A stretch of DNA of 64,000 bases from Sphingomonas sp. So64.6b (GTDB taxonomy: Bacteria > Pseudomonadota > Alphaproteobacteria > Sphingomonadales > Sphingomonadaceae). The notes beneath the pieces are model-generated. The model saw only the letters and a list, made by a program, of their open reading frames with translations. It made no database searches and had not been told where the DNA came from. The stretch spans positions 4,866,501-4,930,500 of the forward strand of contig NZ_CP048817.1 in the NCBI RefSeq assembly GCF_014171475.1. Direction: 5' to 3'. The position numbers and the translations under genes are program-made. Shown piece after piece: positions 1 to 8,674 of the stretch; position 1 is the stretch's first letter, and each line of letters opens with the position of its first letter.

Positions 1-878
1 TCGACGGTGTGCGCGCCGAGCAGGATCATCGCCAGCGCCGGCTGTACGCGCAGCCAGGCGAGCGCCGCTTGCGACGGCGTGACGCCGTTACGCGCCGCGA
101 TCGCGATCAGCGCGTCGAGGATCGCATCGCTGCGATCATTCAATGCGCGTCCGACGAAGACTGCCCGCCCCTCCGCATCATGGCCGTCCGGACGGGCCTT
201 GCGGTAGCGTCCGCTGAGCGCGCCGTTGCGCAACGGCGACCAAGCCGCGATGCCCATGCCGTACGCCTGCGCCATCGGTACATGTTCGATCTCGATACTG
301 CGCTCCATCAGCGAATATTGCAGCTGCAGCCCCGCGATCGGCATGTGATTGCGCGCTTGCGCGACCCAGTGCGCCTCGGCGACCTTCCATGCGGGCGTGT
401 TCGACAGGCCGACATGGAGGATCTTTCCGGCGCGCACGAGGTCGTCCAGCGCGCGTAGCGTTTCGTCCATCGGCGTGAATGGATCCCACAGATGCATCCA
501 ATAAAGGTCGATCCGGTCGGTACGTAGCCGCCGAAGCGACTCCTCGCAGGTCTGCATGATCGCTTTTCGCCCGGCTCCGCCGGCATTTGGATCGCCGGGC
601 CGGGTGTTCGACCCGAACTTGCTCGCGATCACGAGCCGGTCGCGCGCGTGCGGTTCGGCGGCGAGATAGTCGCCGATGATGGCCTCTGCTTCACCTCCGC
701 CATAGCTGTTGGCGGCATCGAGGAAGTTGCCGCCGAGTTCGCGGTACCGGGCGATCAGCCGGTGGGCCGAGGCGGGATCGAGGCTCCATCCCTGGCTGCC
801 GCCGAAGTTGAACGCGCCCAGCGCAAAGCGGCTGACGCGCAGGCCCGAACGACCAAAAGTGACGAAGTCGTCGAGCAT
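1..878 (-). CDS. Aldo/keto reductase (3' end lost at window edge)
   Basis: NADPH-dependent aldo/keto reductase of the broad (beta/alpha)8-barrel family, cytosolic. 292 codons are visible and no stop is reached before the window edge, so only the C-terminus is missing. The catalytic tetrad is readable: Asp54 and Tyr59 (FLDAANSYGGG), Lys87 (IASKFG) and His129 (YWMHLWDP). The ATG at 878 opens MLDDFVTFGRSGLRVS, the usual start of this family. It is divergent from the aldehyde dehydrogenase at 972 with about 90 bp between, so the two probably share a control region. Substrate unknown; a role in aldehyde or ketone handling next to the Rieske island is inference. Confidence 0.88.
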   Translation of the reverse strand, partial: MLDDFVTFGRSGLRVSRFALGAFNFGGSQGWSLDPASAHRLIARYRELGGNFLDAANSYGGGEAEAIIGDYLAAEPHARDRLVIASKFGSNTRPGDPNAGGAGRKAIMQTCEESLRRLRTDRIDLYWMHLWDPFTPMDETLRALDDLVRAGKILHVGLSNTPAWKVAEAHWVAQARNHMPIAGLQLQYSLMERSIEIEHVPMAQAYGMGIAAWSPLRNGALSGRYRKARPDGHDAEGRAVFVGRALNDRSDAILDALIAIAARNGVTPSQAALAWLRVQPALAMILLGAHTV

Positions 879-908
879 GATGGCTCCCTGCATTGCTTGC
901 ACAAACTA

Positions 909-922
909 TCGTACTGTCATAC
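909..922 (+). promoter_or_regulatory. Candidate operator TCGTACTGTCATAC between divergent genes
   Basis: This 14-mer lies midway between the aldo/keto reductase and the aldehyde dehydrogenase. A copy with 13 of 14 matches lies on the minus strand at 3702-3689, at the 5' end of the GntR gene, and a TACTGT core recurs at 3784. The placement suggests a site for the nearby FadR-type regulator. Operator function is inferred from position and recurrence only. Confidence 0.4.
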
Positions 923-971
923 TCTTTGGTTCTGTTGCGCGAAAGCGCGAGCTAATGCAAGGACGATAGTC

Positions 972-2429
972 GTGCACGACAAAACCGCAATTGCCGCTCC
1001 GGCACTTGCCACGCCCGAGAGCGGATACGGCATGTTGATCGATGGCGAGATCGTCGTCGGCGAAGCGTTCATCGAGGTGGTCAATCCGGCGACGGGCGAG
1101 CCTTTCGCGTTCGCACCCGATGCGACGCGAGCGCAACTGGACCGTGCTGTCGCTGCCGCTGCTCGCACCTTTCCGGCGTGGAGCGCGACACCGATCGATG
1201 AGCGCCGCACCGTCGTACATCGCATCGCCACGCGCTTGCGCGAACATGCCGAGGCGATCGGGGCGTTGCTGACCGCCGAGCAGGGCAAGCCGCTACGCGA
1301 CGCGATCGGCGAGGTGCGTCGCGCTGCCGACCACGTTGAGGCGCTGGTCGCGCTCGACATCTCGGGCCGCTTGCTGCGCGATGATGGGCGCGAGCGCGTA
1401 TGGATCCTGCACCGCCCGCTGGGCGTGGTCGGCGGCATCACCCCATGGAACGTGCCGATAATGCTGGCGATGGTGAAAGTCGCGCAAGCGTTGTACACCG
1501 GCAACACGCTGGTGCTGAAGCCGTCGCCGTTTACACCGCTCTCAACGCTGGCGGTCGGCCAGGTGATCGCCGATGTCGTGCCGCCCGGCGTGGTCAATTT
1601 CGTCAGCGGCGGAAACGATCTGGGCGCGTGGATCGCCAGTCATCCCGATATCGCCAAGATCAGCTTCACGGGATCGGTCGCGACCGGGCGGCGCGTGATG
1701 GAGAGCGCGGCCGGCACGTTCAAGCGGCTGACGCTGGAACTGGGCGGCAACGACCCCGCGATCGTGCTGCCCGATGTAGATATCGCCGCCGCGGCGGAAG
1801 GGATCGTTCGCAGCACTTTCGCCAATTGCGGCCAGGTTTGCATGGCGATCAAGCGGGTCTATCTTCATGCCTCGATCCGCGATGCGATGATCGCGGCGAT
1901 GGCAGAACGCGTGCGCGCGATCCGGATCGGGCCGGGCGACGATCCCGCCACCACGATGGGTCCCATCCAGAACCGCATGCAGTTCGAAAAGATTGCCGCA
2001 TTGCTCGACCAGGTGCGCGACACGGCCGGCGTGCAATTCGTGACCGGCGGCACCGTGTACCGCGGCGGCGGTTATTTCGTCGAGCCGACGATCGTAACTG
2101 GCCTCACCGACGATTCCCCGCTGGTACGCGACGAGCAATTCGGCCCGGTGATGCCGGTGCTGGTGTACGACGATATCGAGGACGCGATCACGCGCGCCAA
2201 CGCGACCGAATTCGGGCTCGGCGCATCGGTGTGGACTCGCGACATCGACGCCGGCCTGGCCATTGCCACGCGGCTGGAAGCGGGATCGGTGTGGGTCAAC
2301 CGCCACCTCGGCAACGCCAAGGACGTTCCGTTCGGCGGCGCCAAACATTCGGGATACGGCCGCGAGCAAGGCGTCGCCGGAATGCTTTCCTACACCGAAA
2401 TGCAGGCGGTTTCGGCGCCTGCGGCCTGA
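972..2429 (+). CDS. NAD(P)-dependent aldehyde dehydrogenase
   Basis: Aldehyde dehydrogenase superfamily enzyme, 485 residues, oxidising an aldehyde to the acid with NAD(P). Visible motifs are the cofactor segment FTGSVATGRRVM, the general base Glu256 (LELGGND) and the nucleophile Cys290 in FANCGQVC; the C-terminal PFGGAKHSGYGRE is also typical. I chose the GTG start at 972 because AAGGA sits 8 nt upstream and the length fits the family; the next start, ATG 1032, has a weaker ribosome site. The open frame runs back to 648 but that part overlaps the divergent reductase. It resembles the succinate-semialdehyde, lactaldehyde and benzaldehyde-type dehydrogenases; the precise substrate is not decidable. 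Confidence 0.9.
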   Translation: MHDKTAIAAPALATPESGYGMLIDGEIVVGEAFIEVVNPATGEPFAFAPDATRAQLDRAVAAAARTFPAWSATPIDERRTVVHRIATRLREHAEAIGALLTAEQGKPLRDAIGEVRRAADHVEALVALDISGRLLRDDGRERVWILHRPLGVVGGITPWNVPIMLAMVKVAQALYTGNTLVLKPSPFTPLSTLAVGQVIADVVPPGVVNFVSGGNDLGAWIASHPDIAKISFTGSVATGRRVMESAAGTFKRLTLELGGNDPAIVLPDVDIAAAAEGIVRSTFANCGQVCMAIKRVYLHASIRDAMIAAMAERVRAIRIGPGDDPATTMGPIQNRMQFEKIAALLDQVRDTAGVQFVTGGTVYRGGGYFVEPTIVTGLTDDSPLVRDEQFGPVMPVLVYDDIEDAITRANATEFGLGASVWTRDIDAGLAIATRLEAGSVWVNRHLGNAKDVPFGGAKHSGYGREQGVAGMLSYTEMQAVSAPAA

Positions 2430-2469
2430 GCGGCGAACACGTGCGCGGGCCTGCGCGGCGTCCTGTTGC

Positions 2470-2663
2470 GACGATAAGAAAGAGCGAGCCGGCATAGGTC
2501 CGGCAAAAGATGCCCTGACCACATCCAGCGCAATGGTTGAATCACGGCGCGAGACCGAGCCAAAGGTCGAACGGGGAGATATGTTACACCAGAGATGTTC
2601 CATTTCTCAGGTCACCGTTGCACGACGAAATCAATATAGTTCGTTATACATCAGATGTTTAGT
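2470..2663 (+). repeat. Dispersed ~195-bp element, copy A
   Basis: Starts 40 nt after the aldehyde dehydrogenase stop. It matches, colinearly and at almost the same length, the minus-strand segment 22525-22330 behind the thiolase. Shared blocks in order are ATAAGAAAGAGCGAGCCGG, GGTCCGGCAA, GGTTGAATC, GGGGAGATATG, ACACC and TCTCAGG, ending in an AT-rich tail with TTAG. Both copies have a GCCGG/CCGGC stem with a 6-7 nt loop. Both could also be read as a weakly similar peptide (KKERAG...VES...ET). Nature unknown: a mobile-element remnant or a structured 3'-UTR element. Confidence 0.6.
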
Positions 2664-2880
2664 ACGGAACGAGCGAGCTTGGGCGGTGCCGGCATTCGGG
2701 GAGATATGGGGCATCAAGCGTATCGTGCTCTTGCGCGAATGTCATTCTCTGCGTGTTTTTCGATGTCGCTTTGCCCAAGTGGGTGTCGTCGGCGTCTTCA
2801 TCGGCAAGCCACCGCGCTCCGGCGCGCGCGCCCTTTATGCCGTAAAACTAGATACGATGTGATAGTCAGCGGGCAGCGGC
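2664..2880. other. Non-coding remainder with a shortened partial copy of the element
   Basis: No gene is supported here. Around 2670-2725 the blocks GAGCGAGC and GGGGAGATATGGGG recur in the same order as in copy A but with the middle missing, so this looks like a second, deleted copy in tandem. The rest, up to the stop of the GntR gene, shows nothing I recognise. Confidence 0.4.
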
Positions 2881-3651
2881 TCAGTCCGGCTTCTGTCCGA
2901 ACGGCACCGTCTTCTTGCGCGACTTGCCGCTTCCCACCTGCTTGAGCCGATACAGCATCGACTGGCGGCGATTCAGCAAATGCTTGCGCATCATCGTGAA
3001 CGCTCCCTCCGGATCGCGCGCCTCGATCCGCTCGAAGATGGCGTGCAAGCCCTCATAGCGAAACTCATTCGACGCATCGGAATCGATCGCGATGTACAGG
3101 TTGAGCAGGGCATGTTCGAGCGCGTGCATCAGGGTGACGAGCGTCCGCGAGCGTGAAGCCTCGACGATCGCGGCATGGAAATCGAGAATCCGTTCGACAG
3201 ATGCGCGGCGGCTGAGGTTTGGCGACTTAACCGCGTCGAGCAGGCGGCGGAGTTCCGCAATCTCTTCATCGGTGACATGTTCGGCGGCGAGTTCGGCCGC
3301 GCGGCATTCGACACCGATCCGCGCGTCGAAGATTTCCTCGGGCGTCACCTGAACCAGCATGAACTGAACCGCCAGTGCGGTGGCGAACTGGTCGGGCCGT
3401 CCCTCCGCGATCGTCGCACCGCCGCCCAGTCCCGTCTTGATCGTGACGACGCCAAGCGCCTCTAGGCGTCCAAGCGCCTCGCGGATCGGCACGCGGCTGG
3501 TGTTGAACATTTGCGTCAGTTGGGCCTCGGTGCCCAGGAACTGCCCGGCCTCTAGCTGTCCGGAGAACAACGCGTCGATGACCTGATCGACGATCCGTGT
3601 CGCGAGCGACTGCGTACGGATCGAGCTGAAGACGGAGCGTGGGACGGGCAC
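2881..3651 (-). CDS. GntR/FadR-family transcriptional regulator (FCD domain)
   Basis: Winged-helix GntR regulator with an FCD ligand domain. The N-terminal DNA-binding part reads SLATRIVDQVIDALFSGQ...TEAQLTQMFNTSRVPIREALGRLEALGVV, the hallmark of FadR-type proteins; the C-terminal helical FCD domain follows (IFDARIGVECRAAELAAEHV) with conserved Asp/His ligands likely. The frame is open up to a GTG at 3759, but that start lacks a ribosome site and adds 36 atypical residues covering the shared 14-mer at 3689-3702. I therefore prefer GTG 3651 (256 residues); AGGA lies about 12 nt upstream, so the start is uncertain. Divergent from the Rieske gene, it probably represses the island and itself. Confidence 0.85.
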   Translation of the reverse strand: MPVPRSVFSSIRTQSLATRIVDQVIDALFSGQLEAGQFLGTEAQLTQMFNTSRVPIREALGRLEALGVVTIKTGLGGGATIAEGRPDQFATALAVQFMLVQVTPEEIFDARIGVECRAAELAAEHVTDEEIAELRRLLDAVKSPNLSRRASVERILDFHAAIVEASRSRTLVTLMHALEHALLNLYIAIDSDASNEFRYEGLHAIFERIEARDPEGAFTMMRKHLLNRRQSMLYRLKQVGSGKSRKKTVPFGQKPD

Positions 3652-3688
3652 GGGCAGCGGAGATCCTGAGCGTTCGAGGAACGAAACG

Positions 3689-3702
3689 GTGTGACAGTAC
3701 GA
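3689..3702 (-). promoter_or_regulatory. Second copy of the shared 14-mer (TCGTACTGTCACAC)
   Basis: Differs at one position from the site at 909-922. If the regulator starts at 3651 this copy lies 37 nt upstream of its coding sequence, between the regulator and the Rieske gene, as expected for an autoregulatory operator. Confidence 0.4.
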
Positions 3703-3765
3703 CGGATACGCCGACAAGAGCAACGCCACCCCTCGCTTGACACCATCGCCTTTCGTCACTTACAC

Positions 3766-3793
3766 ATAAGTATAATACACTTATACTGTTGTA
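3766..3793. promoter_or_regulatory. Inverted repeat and -10-like element upstream of the Rieske gene
   Basis: ATAAGT (3766-3771) and ACTTAT (3779-3784) form an inverted repeat with a 7-nt spacer that contains part of TATAAT (3771-3776), a good -10 sequence on the plus strand. TACTGTTGTA follows at 3784-3793 and shares the TACTGT core of the 14-mer. A repressor bound here would cover the promoter. No matching -35 at normal spacing is evident. Confidence 0.45.
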
Positions 3794-3819
3794 ATGCCCT
3801 TTAACGGGATCGGGATGCG

Positions 3820-5169
3820 ATGCGCGCTGAAGAAAACGACTTGCTGACCCGTGTCGGGCCCGGCACTCCGATGGGGGCATTGCTGCGGCAATATTGGATC
3901 CCCGCGCTGATACCCGTAGAGCTGGTGGCGGGGGGCGCACCGGTGCGCCTGCGGCTGCTGGGCGAAAACTTCCTGGCGTTCCGGTCGCCGGACGGCGAGG
4001 TCGGTGTTGTCGACCACCAGTGCGCGCATCGCTGCGCGTCGCTATTCTATGGCCGCAATGAAGACGGTGGCATCCGCTGCGTCTACCATGGCTGGAAGTT
4101 CGCGCGGAACGGCCAGTGCATCGAGATGCCGAGCGAGCCAACGGAAACCGACTACAAGGCACGGGTGAAGATCAGGGCGCTTCGCGTCTCCGAGAAATAC
4201 GGCGTGGTCTGGGTCTATATGGGCGACCGCGCGACGCCGCCGCTGCTGCCCCATTTCGACTGGGACGAGCTGGAGGACGGCCATACGCTGTCGGTCAGCT
4301 TCATGATGCGCGAATGCAATTGGGTGCAGGCGATGGAAGGCGACGTCGATACCTGCCATGTCGGCTTCCTACACCTGGGCGCTGCCTCCCCCGACGATTT
4401 CGAGGAAGGTACGATCAACTATTACCGCCAGCTGCCTGAAAACCTCGCGCCCAAATACGAGGTGATCGAGACCGCCTATGGCAATATCTACTGCGCCTAT
4501 CGCCATGCCGGACCCGATCAATTCTATCATCGCATCGGCCAGTTCGCGATGCCGTTCTGGACGATGGCGCCGTCGGAGCCGATTGACCACATCCGCGCGC
4601 GCGCCTGGGTGCCGATCGACGATCACCATTCGATGCTGATCGTGATCGGCGGCCCGCGTTCAGCCACGACGCTGACCAAGGAGGGCAGGGCGTTGCCCGG
4701 CACCAGCGCCCCGATCCGGTTCTTGCCCAACACGACCGACTGGCTGGGCCGCTTCCGCGTCGAGGAGAACCCACGCAACGACCACCTGATCTCGCGCGAT
4801 GTCCAGCGCGAGGGCAGCTACACCGGCATCCAGGGCATCCCGATCCAGGACCAGGCGATCACTGAGAGCATGGGACCGATCGTCGATCGGGCGAAAGAAC
4901 ATCTGGGCACCAGCGACCGGATGATCGTACTGACGCGGCGCCGGCTGATGCACGCCGCGACCGCGCTGCGCGATCACGGCAGCGTCCCACCGGAGGTCGA
5001 CGACGTCGAGGCCTATCATCATGTGCGCGCGGGCTTCACCGTGCTGCCGCGGGACTGCGACTGGCTCGACTATTACAACCAACGCCGGGCCATCTGGAGC
5101 GACGGCACCGCCGAACCAATCGCGCGCAAGCATCGTGGCAGCCGCCAAATGCCCGGACAGGTGGCCTGA
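3820..5169 (+). CDS. Rieske non-heme iron oxygenase, phthalate 4,5-dioxygenase-like alpha subunit
   Basis: Ring-hydroxylating or O-demethylating oxygenase of the phthalate dioxygenase type, 449 residues, cytosolic. The Rieske [2Fe-2S] ligands are Cys68-x-His70 and Cys87-x2-His90 (QCAHRC...RCVYHGWKF). The mononuclear-iron histidines are His180 and His185 in EGDVDTCHVGFLH. The opening (EENDLLTRVGPGTPMGALLRQYWIP) is characteristic of this subgroup, which takes electrons from a single FMN/[2Fe-2S] reductase; just such a reductase is encoded at 7715. First gene of a plus-strand operon. Family members act on phthalates and methoxylated or carboxylated aromatics; which one applies here is unknown. 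Confidence 0.92.
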   Translation: MRAEENDLLTRVGPGTPMGALLRQYWIPALIPVELVAGGAPVRLRLLGENFLAFRSPDGEVGVVDHQCAHRCASLFYGRNEDGGIRCVYHGWKFARNGQCIEMPSEPTETDYKARVKIRALRVSEKYGVVWVYMGDRATPPLLPHFDWDELEDGHTLSVSFMMRECNWVQAMEGDVDTCHVGFLHLGAASPDDFEEGTINYYRQLPENLAPKYEVIETAYGNIYCAYRHAGPDQFYHRIGQFAMPFWTMAPSEPIDHIRARAWVPIDDHHSMLIVIGGPRSATTLTKEGRALPGTSAPIRFLPNTTDWLGRFRVEENPRNDHLISRDVQREGSYTGIQGIPIQDQAITESMGPIVDRAKEHLGTSDRMIVLTRRRLMHAATALRDHGSVPPEVDDVEAYHHVRAGFTVLPRDCDWLDYYNQRRAIWSDGTAEPIARKHRGSRQMPGQVA

Positions 5170-5172
5170 ACG

Positions 5173-6381
5173 ATGACACGAGTCCGCTACCAGCCCGGCC
5201 GTCATTTCCTGCAGCTGCCGGGGCCGACCAATACGCCGCTGCGTGTGTCGGAAGCCATCGCCCGGCCGACGATCGACCACCGCGGACCCGATTTTCAGGC
5301 GCTCGGCCACGAAGTGTTGTCGCGCATCCGATCGGTCTTCAGGACGGCCGCGCCGGTCATCATCTATCCGTCGTCGGGCACCGGGGCCTGGGAAGCTGCG
5401 CTGGTGAACACGCTGTCGCCCGGCGACCATGTGCTGATGTACGAGACCGGCTGGTTCGCGACGCTGTGGAGCCGGCTGGCGGCGAGGATCGGACTGATCC
5501 CCGAAATGATCCATAGCGGCTGGCGGGCTCCGGTCGACGCCGATGCGATCGAGGCGCGGCTGCGGGCGGACGTGCGACATGAAATCAAAGCCGTGTGCGT
5601 CGTCCACAACGAGACTTCGACCGGCGTCACCTCCGACATCGCGGCTGTACGAAGGGCGATAGATGCCGCCGGCCACCCAGCGCTGTTGATCGTCGATGCG
5701 GTCTCGTCGCTGGGATCGGTCGATTATCGCCACGACGCCTGGGGCGTCGATGTGACGGTCAGCGGATCGCAGAAGGGGCTGATGCTGCCGCCGGGCCTGT
5801 CTTTCAACGCCATTTCCGAAAAGGCGCAGCACGCGGCGGAGCGGGCCGGTTTCGTGCGGTCCTATTGGGACTGGCGAGAGATGCTGGCGTTCAACCGTGA
5901 CGGCTTTTTCCCCTACACGCCGGCCACCAACCTTTTGCAGGGGCTGAAGGTGGCAATGGACATGCTCGACGAAGAAGGACCGGACATGGTGTTCGAGCGA
6001 CACGAACGCGCCGCCCGCGCGACTCGTGCCGCCGTTCAACATTGGGGCTTCGAGCTGCAGTGCACCGACCCCGCCGCGCACTCGCCCGTGTTGAGCGCAG
6101 TACGCCTGCCCGAGGATCATTCGGCCGACACGCTACGCGCCGGGATACTGGAACGCGGCAATATGAGCCTCGGCAGTGGACTGGGCCAGCTCGCCGACCG
6201 CGTCTTCCGCATCGGGCATATCGGCGATTTCTGCGATCCGGAAACGCTCGGGACGATCGCCACGATTGAATGCGGGCTGCGCGCGGCAAAGGTGCCGTAT
6301 CGCTCTGGCGGCACCGAGGCGGCGATCGCGGTTCTGGCGGACACGCCGCGAACCGGATCGACCAGGCGCGGCGCCGCGTGA
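5173..6381 (+). CDS. Class V aminotransferase (alanine-glyoxylate / serine-glyoxylate type)
   Basis: PLP-dependent fold-type I aminotransferase, 402 residues. The N-terminus FLQLPGPTNTPLRVSEAIARPTIDHRGPDF is typical of the alanine-glyoxylate/serine-glyoxylate branch, and the PLP lysine is Lys201 in SGSQKGLMLPPGLSF. It starts 3 nt after the Rieske stop, so the two are co-translated. An aminotransferase directly behind a Rieske oxygenase is unusual in ordinary aromatic pathways and hints at a nitrogen-containing substrate or a glyoxylate-producing route; that is inference. Phosphonate-type transaminases are related alternatives. Confidence 0.88.
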   Translation: MTRVRYQPGRHFLQLPGPTNTPLRVSEAIARPTIDHRGPDFQALGHEVLSRIRSVFRTAAPVIIYPSSGTGAWEAALVNTLSPGDHVLMYETGWFATLWSRLAARIGLIPEMIHSGWRAPVDADAIEARLRADVRHEIKAVCVVHNETSTGVTSDIAAVRRAIDAAGHPALLIVDAVSSLGSVDYRHDAWGVDVTVSGSQKGLMLPPGLSFNAISEKAQHAAERAGFVRSYWDWREMLAFNRDGFFPYTPATNLLQGLKVAMDMLDEEGPDMVFERHERAARATRAAVQHWGFELQCTDPAAHSPVLSAVRLPEDHSADTLRAGILERGNMSLGSGLGQLADRVFRIGHIGDFCDPETLGTIATIECGLRAAKVPYRSGGTEAAIAVLADTPRTGSTRRGAA

Positions 6382-6402
6382 GGTGAACAGGGAGGGGTCC
6401 CG

Positions 6403-7692
6403 ATGCCGAAATACCTGACGACGGGCCGTCTGCGGAAGGTGATCGTTGCGCTTCGCTATCCCGGCTGGCGCGCCGTCGCGACCGCCATCTGCATCTTCTT
6501 CTTCGCGTTCGGCGCCCCGATGACGATGCCGCTGATCTATCCGGAGGTGATGGCGGAATTCGGCTGGACGCTGACCCAGGCCACGCTGATCTATACCTAT
6601 AAGAGCCTGACCGGCGCGGTTATGGCGATCTTCATCATCGGACCGCTGGTCGACCGGATCGGGCTAAAGCCCGTGATGGTCGGCGCGATGCTGGCCGAGG
6701 CGATCGGCCTGTCATCCTTTCTCTGGGTCGATTCGCTGTGGCACTATTATCTTTCGGGGTTTCTGATCGGTATCGGCCAGGCCGCAGTGATCATCACGCT
6801 GCGACTGTTCGTCTCACGCTGGTTTGTCTCCAATATCGGGCTGGCCAACGGCATCGCGATGATCGGGACGAGCTTCGGCGGGATCGCGTTCCCACTGATC
6901 GCCAGCCAGTTGATCCCACTCTATGGCTGGCGCATTGCCTTTGCGGGGCTGAGTCTGGGCGTCTTCTTCGTGTCGATCCCGCTGGCGCTGTTCGCGCGGA
7001 CCAACCCCGGCGAGGCCGACATCCTGCCCGAGGCCGCGCTGGTGATGGTCAATGCTGGTCCCGAAAAGCTGCGCGCGGTCGAACTCGACATCAGCTATCG
7101 CCAGGTGTTCACCCAGCGTACCTTCTGGCTGATCGCGCTCGCCACGTTGCTGTCGGCGGGCGTCGATCAAGCGATCTTCCAGCACAGCATATATTATCTG
7201 ACCAAGGAAGCAGGGCTGGCGCGTACCGTCGCAGCAAGCGCGCTGTCATTCACCTTCCTGATCGGCATATTCGCCAAGTTCGGGGCGGGTGCGGTCTACG
7301 ACCGCTTCTCCGTCCGCGGCGTTTCCGGCTGGACGCTCCTGCTGGTCGCGGCGCTGCTGATGCTGCTGCCGGTGCAGGGGTTCTCCACCGCGCTGATGTT
7401 CGCGGTCGTCATGGGGGTGGCGCATGGCGGCCTGGTGGTCGATGGCCCAGTCGTCTCCAAGCATGTCTATGGCCCGCGCTACATGAATCGCGTGCTGCCG
7501 ATCTTCGCCGGGTTCAACACGATGGGATCCGCGACAGGACCGGTCGTGCTGGCGATGATATATGACAGCCAAGGCAGTTACGTGCCCGGCATCCTGTTGT
7601 TCGCGGGCCTGGTGGTTATCGCCGTGGCGATGCTGTGGACGGTCCGCCCTTTCTATCGCGAGCGGCTGCGCGCCGCCGCCCTCTCTGCCTAA
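6403..7692 (+). CDS. MFS transporter
   Basis: Major facilitator superfamily carrier, 429 residues, with about twelve hydrophobic segments in two halves. The loop after TM2 carries the family motif in the form GPLVDRIGLKPVMVGAM. AGGGAGGGG lies 8 nt upstream of the ATG. Its place between the oxygenase/aminotransferase genes and the reductase gene argues for uptake of the pathway substrate, probably an organic acid of the oxalate/formate-antiporter-like group. Inner-membrane location. Confidence 0.87.
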   Translation: MPKYLTTGRLRKVIVALRYPGWRAVATAICIFFFAFGAPMTMPLIYPEVMAEFGWTLTQATLIYTYKSLTGAVMAIFIIGPLVDRIGLKPVMVGAMLAEAIGLSSFLWVDSLWHYYLSGFLIGIGQAAVIITLRLFVSRWFVSNIGLANGIAMIGTSFGGIAFPLIASQLIPLYGWRIAFAGLSLGVFFVSIPLALFARTNPGEADILPEAALVMVNAGPEKLRAVELDISYRQVFTQRTFWLIALATLLSAGVDQAIFQHSIYYLTKEAGLARTVAASALSFTFLIGIFAKFGAGAVYDRFSVRGVSGWTLLLVAALLMLLPVQGFSTALMFAVVMGVAHGGLVVDGPVVSKHVYGPRYMNRVLPIFAGFNTMGSATGPVVLAMIYDSQGSYVPGILLFAGLVVIAVAMLWTVRPFYRERLRAAALSA

Positions 7693-7714
7693 CGCCAGTC
7701 CGGAGACGCAGGCC

Positions 7715-8674
7715 ATGCAGCAACACTGGCTTAAGCTGTGCATCGTGTCGCGCGGTGTCGAAGCGGAAGGCATCATAGCGATAGTGCTGGCCGCGCCTGA
7801 TGGCGGCCCGCTGCCGCATTTCAGCGCCGGATCGCATGTCGATGTCGAGATAGCCCCCGATCTTGTCCGCCAATATTCGCTTTGCAGCACGCCGGCGGCA
7901 CGCGACCGTTACGAGATCGCGGTCTTGCGCGATCCGGCGTCGCGCGGCGGATCAACCGAGATTCACGAGCGCTTTGCCGAAGGCGACACGCTTCGCGTGA
8001 GCGAGCCGCGCAACCATTTCCCGCTCTATCCCGTGCGTGGAGAGGCGCTGCTGATCGCGGGCGGAATCGGCGTGACGCCGCTATTGTGCATGGCGGAACG
8101 GCTGAGTGCGATCGGCGCACCATTCGCGCTGCATTATTGCACGCGCAGCGCGGCGCGGACGGCGTTCCGCGATCGCATCGCCGCATCCGGGTTCGCCGAC
8201 CGGGTGCAATATCATTTCGACGACGGACCGGATGCGCAACGCCTCGACCCGGCGTCGCTGTTCTCCGGCGCGATCGCGGAGGTCGATGTCTATGTCTGCG
8301 GTCCAGCCGGTTTCATCGACTGGATTTGCGCCGCAGCCGGCAGTGCCGGCATCGCCCCGCAGCACCTGCACCGTGAGTATTTCTCGGCCGCGCCGATCGA
8401 GCCCGCCCCGGGCGGCGACAGACCCTTCCTGCTGCGTCTCGCCAGCAACGGCCAAATGATCGAGGTCGCAGCCGAAGAAAGCGCGGCGGCTGCGCTGGCA
8501 CGGCACGGTATCGAGGTTTCGGTCTCGTGCGAGCAGGGCATTTGCGGCACCTGCATCACGCGGGTTATCGAAGGCCAGCCCGATCATCGCGACATGCTGA
8601 TGATCGACGGCAACGCGGAATTCACGCCGTGCTGCTCGCGGTCGCACAGCCCGGTGCTCGTGATCGACCTCTAG
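7715..8674 (+). CDS. Phthalate dioxygenase reductase-like FMN/[2Fe-2S] oxidoreductase
   Basis: Electron donor for the Rieske oxygenase, 319 residues, close to the length of phthalate dioxygenase reductase. Domain order: FMN-binding barrel (RQYSLCST), NAD-binding domain (IAGGIGVTPLLCMAERL), C-terminal plant-type ferredoxin with ligands Cys272, Cys277, Cys280 and Cys306 (CEQGICGTC...FTPCC). I chose ATG 7715 with GGAG 9 nt upstream, 22 nt after the transporter stop; a longer frame back to 7562 overlaps the transporter. It transfers electrons from NADH via FMN to the Rieske centre. Its 3' end overlaps the convergent FAD gene by 4 nt. Confidence 0.92.
   Translation: MQQHWLKLCIVSRGVEAEGIIAIVLAAPDGGPLPHFSAGSHVDVEIAPDLVRQYSLCSTPAARDRYEIAVLRDPASRGGSTEIHERFAEGDTLRVSEPRNHFPLYPVRGEALLIAGGIGVTPLLCMAERLSAIGAPFALHYCTRSAARTAFRDRIAASGFADRVQYHFDDGPDAQRLDPASLFSGAIAEVDVYVCGPAGFIDWICAAAGSAGIAPQHLHREYFSAAPIEPAPGGDRPFLLRLASNGQMIEVAAEESAAAALARHGIEVSVSCEQGICGTCITRVIEGQPDHRDMLMIDGNAEFTPCCSRSHSPVLVIDL

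Noticed and set aside
4660..6120. Long minus-strand frame opposite the Rieske and aminotransferase genes
   Set aside because: Low-complexity Arg/Ala/Gly-rich translation without motifs; the plus strand carries two well-supported enzymes.
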